DNA from: Flavobacterium sp. JAS
Lineage (GTDB): Bacteria; Bacteroidota; Bacteroidia; Flavobacteriales; Flavobacteriaceae
Direction of reading: 5' to 3'
Assembly (NCBI RefSeq): GCF_020991455.1
Contig: NZ_JAJMOX010000004.1
Span: 62,001 to 126,000, forward strand
DNA: 64,000 nt
Shown here: positions 57,446 through 64,000 of the stretch, piece after piece
How positions within the stretch are numbered: the first letter of the stretch is position 1
How the letters are laid out: the number at the start of each line of letters is the position of its first letter
The notes under the pieces: model-generated
Seen by the model: only the letters and a program-made list of their open reading frames with translations
Database searches by the model: none
Told to the model about the DNA's origin: nothing
Position numbers and translations under genes: made by a program

Positions 57446-57468
57446 CTAAACTTTAAAATCTAATTAAA

Positions 57469-60400
57469 TTAATTCTCGACTTTTACGATAGCCATTTTCC
57501 CATTATATGGCTTGGTTCCTTTTGCTTCTAATGCTTTAGTTGCTTCAGATAAACCATCATATTTCTCGTAATAGATATAGTATTTACTAGTTGTTACATT
57601 ATAAAAGAAATTTACATCTGAACGTCCCGCTGCCACCGCTTTGGTCAGAAATTCATCTCGTTTTTCAGCACTGCTGTGAACCGCAATAATTAAATAATAC
57701 CCATTTTCAGAATTTTTAATATTCTTGATAATCTGCATATTTGATTGGTCTTCACCAAAATCAAAATCATTTGCAGTTAATGGTGTCGTACTTAATTTCG
57801 TTGTTTCTTTAATACGTTTAAGAGCTGCTAGGTCCTGCGCATATCTTCCCTGATCATTTTCGTAAGCCGCACGTTTAATTCTACGTTTTTTCTCAATTTC
57901 AGTTTCTGCTTTAATACGCTCTAAATCCGCCAGTAAAGCTGCACTATCTTGTTCTGCTTTTATTTGTGCTGCTTTTAATTGGTTTATTTTTTCTAAATAA
58001 GCTCTGTTTAAAGCATCACTTTTATTTGGTACTTTTTTAAGTCTTTCGTTATATAAATTAGTCAACTTGTCAATCTCTGCTTTTTGAATTCTGTTTGCAT
58101 CAGCAAGCTGGCTTTTCAATGCTTCTAACTGACTGTTTTCTGCAGCAACACTTTTAAATGGTTTAGGCTCTTTATAAATTCCTTTATCACTTAAGTCGTT
58201 TTCTTCTCTCAAGTCGTTCAGGTCTTTTTGTTTGTTAGCCACTGTTGCATTAAACTGTGCTAATATATCACTTTGCGCTTTGCTTGAATTTTCTATAGAT
58301 AGCGCCAGATTATCGATTGCTTTCGCTGTCTCATCTTTAGGAGCTGAAGCAGCGTTTGCAGCAGCAGCATCGGCAGCTAGCTTAGCTTTTAATTCTGCTT
58401 CTTCAGCTAGTTTAGCTTGTAAAGCTTCAGCATCGGCTTTTGCTTTTGCATCGGCAGCTAATTTTATTTGTAATGCTTCTGCATCGGCTTTCGCTTTTTC
58501 TTCAGCAGCTTGTCTTGTTCTAATAGCATCTTCTTCCGCTTTTGCTTTGGCGTCAGTAGCTTGTTTTGCTTTTAATGCATCTGCGTCAGCTTTAGCTTTG
58601 GCATCAGCAGCTAATTTTGCTTGTAATGCTTCTGCATCTGTTTTTGTTTTAGCATCTGCAGCTAATTTCGCCTGACGTGCTTCTTCAGCTAATTGTAATT
58701 CTTTTGCTTCTGCATCCGCTTTTGCTTTGGCAGTAGCTTCTGCGTCGGCTTTTACTTTTGCATCAGCAAGTAATTTCGCTTGTAATGCTATCATATCAGC
58801 TTTTGCTTTAGCATCTGCTGCCAGTTTAGCTTGTTCGGCTTCGGCATCCGCTTTCGCTTTTGCATCGGCAGCTAATTTTGCCTGACGTGCTTCTTCTTCA
58901 ACTTTTGCTTTTTCTTCAGCAGCTTGTCTTGCTTGAAGTGCTTCTGCATCCGCTTTTGCTTTGGCATCGGCAGCTAATTTTGCTTGAAGTGCTTCTCCAT
59001 CGGCTTTGGCTTTTGCATCGGCAGCTAGTTTAGCCTGTAAAGCGTCAGCATCAGCTTTGGCTTTTGCATCTGCAGCTAACTTCGCCTGAAGTACTACTTC
59101 ATCAGCTTTCGCTTTTGCATCTGCAACTTGTTTTGCTTTAAGAGCTTCTGCATCGGCTTTAGCTTTGGCATCGGCAGCTAATTTTGCCTGACGCGCTTCT
59201 TCAGCTAATTGTAATTCTTTAGCTTCAGTATCAGCTTTAGCTTTTGCCGTTGCTTCTGCATCGGCTTTTACTCTAGCGTCAGCTATTAATTTTGCTTGTA
59301 AAGCTTCCATATCTGCTTTAGCTTTTGCATCGGCAGCTAGTTTAGCTTGTAAAGCGTCAGCATCAGCTTTGGCCTTAGCGTCAGCAGCTAATTTTGCTTG
59401 TAATGCTTCTGCATCAGCTTTGGCTTTTGCATCGGCCGCTAATTTTGCCTGTAATGCTTCTGTATCGGCTTTAGCTTTTGCATCTGCAGCTAATTTCGCC
59501 TGTAATGCTTCTGCATCAGCTTTGGCTTTCGCATCGGCAGCTAATTTCGCTTGTAAGGCTTCTTCGTCAGCTTTAACTTTTGCATCTGCAGCTTGTTTTG
59601 CTTTAAGAGCTTCTGCATCAGCTTTGGCTTTAGCGTCGGCAACTAATTTCGCCTGTAATGCTTCTGCATCGGCTTTGGCTTTTGCATCTGCAGCTTGTTT
59701 TGCTTTAAGAGCTTCTGCATCAGCTTTAGCTTTTGCATCGGCAACTAATTTTGCTTGCAATGCTTCTGCATCTGCTTTAGCTTTAGCATCCGCAACTAAC
59801 TTAGCTTGTAATGCTTCTGCATCAGCTTTGGCTTTTGCGTCTGCAGCTAATTTAGCTTGTAAAGCGTCAGCATCACCTTTTGCTTTAGCATCAGCAGCCA
59901 ATTTAATTTTTAACGCTTCTGCATCGGCTTTAGCTTTGGCATCTGCAGCAATTCTTGCTTGTCTGGCTTCTGCATCAGCTTGAGCTTTTGCATCTGCAGC
60001 TAGTTTCTCTTTTAAGGCAGCATCTTCAGCAGCTTTTGCTTTTGCAGCAGCAGCAATTTTTGCCTTATTTGCTGCATCTATACTAACTTTTGTTTTTGCA
60101 GCTTCTGCAGCTTTTATTTTTGCTTCTGCAGCTAATCTTGCCTGAAGTGCATCTGAATCAGCCTTAGCTTTTGCATCTGCAGCTAAAATTGATTGTAAGT
60201 CTGCAGCTTCGGCTTTCGCTTTTGCATCAGCTTTACGTTTCGCTTCAGCAGCATCTGCCTTTGCTTTTGCATCAGCAGCCAATTTAACTTTTAGAGCCTC
60301 AGCATCGGCTTTGGCTTTATTATCTGCTTCTAATTTTTTAGCTACAGCTTCGGCATCAGCCTTAGCTTTTTCAGCATTCAATTGTTCTTGCGTTTTCTGT

Positions 60401-61965
60401 GGTGCAGCAGCTTTTGCTTTTGCAATATTTTCGGCGTCTGCTTTAGATTTATCCGCGGCCAACTTAGCTTTTAAGGCTTCAGCATCGGCTTTAGCTTTGT
60501 CAGCAGCAAGTTGCGCTTGTGTCTTTTGTGCTACTGAACTAGCTGCTGCTGGTTTATTTGCAATTGCTTGTGCTCTCGCAGCTGCAGCGGCATCAACTTT
60601 CGCTTTATTATCTGCGGCTAATTGAATTCTGCGTGCTTCAGCATCGGCTCTTGCTTTATCAGCTGTCAATTGTGCCTGTGTTTTTTGTTCCGCGCCAATT
60701 GCTCTGTTTGTCGTTGCTGTCTGTGTTCTTGCTGCGGCTGCGGCATCGGCTTTAGCTTTGGCATCAGCAGCTAATTTTATTTTAATAGCTTCAGCATCTG
60801 CTTTAGCTTTATTATCGGCTTCTAATTTTGCTTTTGCTGCAGCTTCGGCATCAGCCTTCACTTTCTCTGCAGCCGCAAGTCTTGCTTGTTTTGCTTCAGC
60901 ATCGGCTTGAGCTTTTGCTTCGGCAGCTAGTCTTGCTGTTTCGGCACCGCTAACTCTTGTAACCGGCGCGCTTGTAGGTTTTGCCATTACAGGTTTAGAT
61001 TTAGCCGGATCTATAAGCGAACCTTCTTCATCATCTCCATAATAGTAGTTTTTGTTTTTGAATTTATATGCAATGGCAAATTCGTGAGAACCACCAAGGT
61101 TTGAGAAATTACCCATTCCTCTTTCATAATTATATTCAATTGCGATACTAGGCGAAATATTAACTCCTAATCCGGCTGAAACTCCATATAATGTATTGTA
61201 TCCGGCTTGCGCCCAAACTCCTTGCGGAAGTGTAATCATGGCAAGTCCTGAAAGAACCGTTTTATCTTTTTTTACCTCAGTTTTTATGATACCCGAAAAT
61301 TTACTTCTGTCAAAAAAACCGTAACTGTCAATGTATCCTGTGTACATTGCGTGCAATTCTATTGCTCTTTCCGGATCGTCTTTTACGATACCTGATCCGA
61401 AATTGTAAAGAATTAAGTTGTTGATCGATAATCCAAAATCAAGAAATGCTGTACCATAATTAATCCCCGGATTAACTGTAAGTAACATATTTGATGGATA
61501 ATCTCCGTTTAGAATATTTGGGTCATCTGAAATTATTTTTCCTTGATCCAGTCCGCTTTTATAAAAACCAACATTCAAACCAAAAGTAAGGTTGCTGTCT
61601 TCCTGTAAAACGATATTATGAGCAAAGTTTCCAATTCCTCCAAACACAGTCATTAAACCATAATTCTGTTGAAAAAGACCAAAAGCAAATGCTTCGTTCT
61701 CTTTAAAACGTCCCGAATAATTGACTAAATAGGTTTGTGGTGCATTCTCAAATTGCACCCATTGTCTTTTATTATAAAAACTAGCATAGGCATTTGTTTC
61801 GCGAACAAAGCTAAATGCAGGGTTGATTAAGTATCTATTAAACTTTAAAGAATTTCTTATAGGTAACGAAAACGAAACAACTCCATTCTCAGAATTAGCT
61901 TCTTGGGAATAGAGTGAATTTGAAAAACCGTAAAATAAAGTTATGAATAGTAAAATTTTCTTCAT
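57469..61965 (-). CDS. sprD: SprD-type gliding protein: SprF-like barrel, very long charged helix, SPOR-like C-terminus
   Basis: 1498 residues. Signal peptide (1-20, ending YSQ); a PorP/SprF-like domain (about 25-310) with NRYLINPAFSFVRETNAYASFYNKRQW and barrel-like strands; a proline linker (KPTSAPVTRV); an Ala/Lys/Asp/Glu helix of about 870 residues (340-1210); a second coiled coil with QLEALKSQLADANRIQ and LADLERIKAETEIEKKRR; and a closing SPOR-like fold (1410-1498) with GYYLIIAVHSSAEKRDEFLTKAV and YYIYYEKYDGLSEATKALEA. The order and size match SprD of F. johnsoniae. It probably spans from the outer membrane into the envelope and supports SprB. It ends 134 bp before sprB. Confidence 0.92.
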   Translation of the reverse strand: MKKILLFITLFYGFSNSLYSQEANSENGVVSFSLPIRNSLKFNRYLINPAFSFVRETNAYASFYNKRQWVQFENAPQTYLVNYSGRFKENEAFAFGLFQQNYGLMTVFGGIGNFAHNIVLQEDSNLTFGLNVGFYKSGLDQGKIISDDPNILNGDYPSNMLLTVNPGINYGTAFLDFGLSINNLILYNFGSGIVKDDPERAIELHAMYTGYIDSYGFFDRSKFSGIIKTEVKKDKTVLSGLAMITLPQGVWAQAGYNTLYGVSAGLGVNISPSIAIEYNYERGMGNFSNLGGSHEFAIAYKFKNKNYYYGDDEEGSLIDPAKSKPVMAKPTSAPVTRVSGAETARLAAEAKAQADAEAKQARLAAAEKVKADAEAAAKAKLEADNKAKADAEAIKIKLAADAKAKADAAAAARTQTATTNRAIGAEQKTQAQLTADKARADAEARRIQLAADNKAKVDAAAAARAQAIANKPAAASSVAQKTQAQLAADKAKADAEALKAKLAADKSKADAENIAKAKAAAPQKTQEQLNAEKAKADAEAVAKKLEADNKAKADAEALKVKLAADAKAKADAAEAKRKADAKAKAEAADLQSILAADAKAKADSDALQARLAAEAKIKAAEAAKTKVSIDAANKAKIAAAAKAKAAEDAALKEKLAADAKAQADAEARQARIAADAKAKADAEALKIKLAADAKAKGDADALQAKLAADAKAKADAEALQAKLVADAKAKADAEALQAKLVADAKAKADAEALKAKQAADAKAKADAEALQAKLVADAKAKADAEALKAKQAADAKVKADEEALQAKLAADAKAKADAEALQAKLAADAKAKADTEALQAKLAADAKAKADAEALQAKLAADAKAKADADALQAKLAADAKAKADMEALQAKLIADARVKADAEATAKAKADTEAKELQLAEEARQAKLAADAKAKADAEALKAKQVADAKAKADEVVLQAKLAADAKAKADADALQAKLAADAKAKADGEALQAKLAADAKAKADAEALQARQAAEEKAKVEEEARQAKLAADAKAKADAEAEQAKLAADAKAKADMIALQAKLLADAKVKADAEATAKAKADAEAKELQLAEEARQAKLAADAKTKTDAEALQAKLAADAKAKADADALKAKQATDAKAKAEEDAIRTRQAAEEKAKADAEALQIKLAADAKAKADAEALQAKLAEEAELKAKLAADAAAANAASAPKDETAKAIDNLALSIENSSKAQSDILAQFNATVANKQKDLNDLREENDLSDKGIYKEPKPFKSVAAENSQLEALKSQLADANRIQKAEIDKLTNLYNERLKKVPNKSDALNRAYLEKINQLKAAQIKAEQDSAALLADLERIKAETEIEKKRRIKRAAYENDQGRYAQDLAALKRIKETTKLSTTPLTANDFDFGEDQSNMQIIKNIKNSENGYYLIIAVHSSAEKRDEFLTKAVAAGRSDVNFFYNVTTSKYYIYYEKYDGLSEATKALEAKGTKPYNGKMAIVKVEN
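58355..60945 (-). repeat. 17-residue (51-bp) tandem repeat array in sprD
   Basis: Unit about KAKADAEALQAKLAADA. It is strictly periodic between about 58400 and 59990 and degenerate up to 60945. Within it a distinctive block (KADAEATAKAKAD then EAKELQLAEEARQAKL) occurs twice; its ELQLAEEA part starts at 58679 and 59195, exactly 516 bp apart, i.e. about ten units, so a larger segment was duplicated. Composition predicts a single straight helix or coiled coil. Confidence 0.85.
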
Positions 61966-61966
61966 A

Positions 61967-63424
61967 TTATTTTATCACAGTTATTGATCCTTTTTTTTCA
62001 CCTGTGTCGGATTGAATGACATAGTAATATACTGGATTTACATTTTTAAAATCGATTCCTGTTTGAGGCCAATCACCTTGGTAATTAGTCGCATCAAGAA
62101 CCTTATCGCCATTTGAACTTATGATAATAACTTTTGTATTAGCATTTTTATAGATATCCGGAATATTCCAATAAGGATTAAGACCGCTTAATTTTAAAAT
62201 ATTAGGAATTACACTTGTAACTAATGCGGTTGAATAACTAACTTTAAAAGCAAATTCTTTGGTAGTTATACATCCTCCTGCCTGCGAAATTATCACTTTG
62301 TAATCTCCAATAGTCGCCACCAGGTAAGTACCGCTAGTAGCACCATCAATAAGATTACCATTTAAATACCATTCGTATTTTGGGGTTGCAGCATCTGTCG
62401 TAATAGATACGTTTAACGTTTCGCCTTCTACAATTTTATTATTCTCCGCAACATCTATACTAGCGTTAAAACCATTGCTTTTAAGATCAATACTTCCTGT
62501 AGCAACACATCCACCAAAATCAACGTCTACGCTAAATTTACCTGATTCTTTTGTACTATAAGTACGATTAGTAGCTCCGGCAATAACAGCTCCGTCTTTT
62601 TTCCATTGATACTTGTTACCAGAAGTTGCTGTTAAAACAGTGCCGTCACCAGTTGCACAAAACGGATTTCCTAAACTTGAGTCTATAGTAACCGACGAAC
62701 CTGATGCTGCTGAACTAACAGTAACACGATTTGAATAAGACTCAGAAGTACATGTTCCGTAATTGGTCTCTACATAATAAACCCCCTCTGTGCTAACACT
62801 ATAACTTGGTCCTGTAGCTCCTGCCATAAGAGTTGGAGGTGTAGAAACACCATTGTCTTTGTACCAGTTATAGGTCAAAAATGTATACTTAAGAGGAGAA
62901 TCGTTTGGAGGGGTTGTTGAGTCTCCATCGATAGTCAACAAAATGCTTCCTCCGGCACAAAAAGTTGCCGTTCCGTTAAAGTTGTTTATTGTGTATTGTC
63001 TGTCGTGGGCTTTGTAATAAATTGGGAATGCATTTTTTAGACCAAACGAAACAAACTTAGCACTAGAAAATCCGGTAGTTGAAACTCTAAGGCTATAAGT
63101 ATCTGATCCCGCAAGATTAGAGGGAACATTAAATTTTATCGTTTTTTGATTGACTGCAGGATCTGAAACAGCTATTGTATTTGCGGTCACAATAGTTGTA
63201 AAATTGTTCGTAGAAAGCTCTACTACAAATACAGTTCCTGCTGGAAAACCAGAATAAGTAAACGTTGCGTTATACTCCGTAGTAGCGTCTGCACAAATCC
63301 TGTCAAACGATAAAACCTGTGGATTTATAGCTTTAGTCTGCGCATAGCTGTTCATTTCAGTACATAAAAAAATACTAAAAAAAAGGATAATACGGAATGC
63401 TGATTGCGTAATTTTTTGAATCAT
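61967..63424 (-). CDS. sprC: SprC-type secreted protein with Ig-like repeats and type B C-terminal domain
   Basis: 485 residues. Signal peptide (about 1-28, ending SYAQ); an N-terminal beta domain with CADATTEYNATFTYSGFPAG (30-135); then three Ig/PKD-like modules with recurrent YKDNGVST, YSVSTEGVYYVET and YEWYLNGNLIDG wording and paired cysteines; the last 90 residues (IPNILKLSGLNPYWNIPDIY to KGSITVIK) are a gliding-type C-terminal secretion domain. Position before sprD and sprB matches sprC. Its ATG overlaps the previous stop by four bases (ATGA), so translation is coupled. Confidence 0.9.
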   Translation of the reverse strand: MIQKITQSAFRIILFFSIFLCTEMNSYAQTKAINPQVLSFDRICADATTEYNATFTYSGFPAGTVFVVELSTNNFTTIVTANTIAVSDPAVNQKTIKFNVPSNLAGSDTYSLRVSTTGFSSAKFVSFGLKNAFPIYYKAHDRQYTINNFNGTATFCAGGSILLTIDGDSTTPPNDSPLKYTFLTYNWYKDNGVSTPPTLMAGATGPSYSVSTEGVYYVETNYGTCTSESYSNRVTVSSAASGSSVTIDSSLGNPFCATGDGTVLTATSGNKYQWKKDGAVIAGATNRTYSTKESGKFSVDVDFGGCVATGSIDLKSNGFNASIDVAENNKIVEGETLNVSITTDAATPKYEWYLNGNLIDGATSGTYLVATIGDYKVIISQAGGCITTKEFAFKVSYSTALVTSVIPNILKLSGLNPYWNIPDIYKNANTKVIIISSNGDKVLDATNYQGDWPQTGIDFKNVNPVYYYVIQSDTGEKKGSITVIK

Positions 63425-63834
63425 ATAGTGCGAGTTCGGGCTAAATCTATACGCTCAAAAAACAAGATATCGATGAATGTCTCTGAAAAGTCATACTTAT
63501 AATTCTCGATAATATCTTTTGCAAGAGCTGAGTAAGTATAAGTAAAAGATGAATTTTCGTTACAATTTGATGACTGATTATTCGTCTCAGTTGCCACAGC
63601 AGAGCCATCCTTGGGGATGGATAGCCCTACTATAAACTGATTAGAATTATCTAATTTGCCGATGTTATCAGCTATGTCATTCTTTTGGTTGCATGAACTA
63701 GACGTTGTCGATTTGCAGTTAGAATCAATAGAACTTGTAGGTTTTTCTATTGTACTTTGTGCATATAGACTTAACGTAATAGGTGAAACCAAAAATATTA
63801 TATATATAAAATATTTTTTTTTAGATAGTGCCAT
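63421..63834 (-). CDS. Secreted 137-aa protein heading the spr operon, unknown function
   Basis: Signal peptide MALSKKKYFIYIIFLVSPITLSLYAQ, then a Ser/Thr/Asn-rich segment with four or five cysteines (SNCKSTTSSSCNQ, SSNCNENSS) and a C-terminal helix (YSALAKDIIENYKYDFSETFIDILFF). I recognise no family. The ATGA overlap with sprC shows that it is translated together with the gliding genes. The C-terminus has no type IX signal, so it may stay in the periplasm. About 165 bp remain before the window end, without a promoter match. Confidence 0.8.
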   Translation of the reverse strand: MALSKKKYFIYIIFLVSPITLSLYAQSTIEKPTSSIDSNCKSTTSSSCNQKNDIADNIGKLDNSNQFIVGLSIPKDGSAVATETNNQSSNCNENSSFTYTYSALAKDIIENYKYDFSETFIDILFFERIDLARTRTI

Positions 63835-64000
63835 TATGTTTTGATCTTTATTTGGGTCCGGGACGAGACGAATACATAAATTGTGTCTGGGGACTTTATT
63901 AATAAAATTTACGCCTTGAAATAAAAATCGAAGTCTATTTATCTGTTTCCGCTAGATGCTGTGATTTTTCCTAATTGTAGTCTGAAATCAGGCTTTTTAG

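Noticed and set aside
59369..59983. A 204-aa open frame on plus opposite the sprD repeats (and 58232-58675, 60311-60625)
   Set aside because: It is a low-complexity Ala/Ser/Phe string created by the codon bias of the 51-bp repeat on the other strand; it has no start context or family.
58355..60945. The regular array at sprD as a possible CRISPR
   Set aside because: The repeats are contiguous coding units without unique spacers, in frame within one protein.
63845..64000. Promoter or upstream gene at the right edge
   Set aside because: No TAnnTTTG box on the minus strand and no frame long enough to support a gene in the visible 155 bp.

Overview
The window is chromosomal DNA from a Flavobacterium-type bacterium (Bacteroidota). 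The evidence is low GC, A-rich leaders in place of Shine-Dalgarno sequences, TTG-N18-TAnnTTTG promoters (clear before feoA and pgk), many short lipoproteins, Bacteroidota families (DUF4421, DUF4837) and a sprC-sprD-sprB-sprF gliding/type IX secretion operon in the order known from F. johnsoniae. No tRNA, rRNA, CRISPR array, transposase or phage gene was seen.

Layout. 0-2.6 kb (+): the end of an Nramp metal transporter fused to a universal-stress domain, then its likely DtxR/MntR regulator. 2.6-3.0 kb: a gene-free stretch with two structured repeat elements. 3.0-9.2 kb (-): a small orphan protein, a crotonase, an NtrY-like histidine kinase, HemJ, a lipoprotein, ferrochelatase and an AraC-type regulator. 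9.4-18.8 kb (+): hemA, hemC, hemD, hemE, hemF and hemB, interleaved with an unknown 125-aa protein, a GNAT enzyme, a DUF4421 protein, a class I aldolase and a lipoprotein cytochrome c. With hemH and hemJ on the other strand, these give every heme step from glutamyl-tRNA to protoheme except hemL. 18.9-23.5 kb: a GyrI-like protein, an M13 peptidase, an EamA exporter and a SCO1-type copper protein. 23.5-26.1 kb: feoA, feoB and a tiny Cys-rich partner, so iron uptake lies close to heme synthesis. 26.3-39 kb: housekeeping and envelope genes (HD hydrolase, acyl-ACP desaturase, PlsC, RnpA, DUF4349, S41 protease, tandem-OmpA protein, GNAT, two lipoproteins, LysM transglycosylase, Pgk).

38.7-63.8 kb (-) is one motility operon: a 137-aa secreted protein of unknown function, SprC, SprD (1498 aa), SprB (5854 aa) and SprF. 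SprB is the giant cell-surface adhesin moved along the cell during gliding. SprF is its dedicated type IX helper, and SprD combines an SprF-like barrel, a very long Ala/Lys/Asp/Glu helix and a SPOR-like end. By eye, the SprB repeats are organised into five consecutive seven-module super-repeats of about 1.75 kb, and a jelly-roll-like domain interrupts the array near residue 1230.

The most unusual signal outside genes is in the intergenic gaps of the first 28 kb. Many carry hairpins built from short words that recur in other gaps, often inverted. They look like several families of small palindromic elements sharing one architecture.
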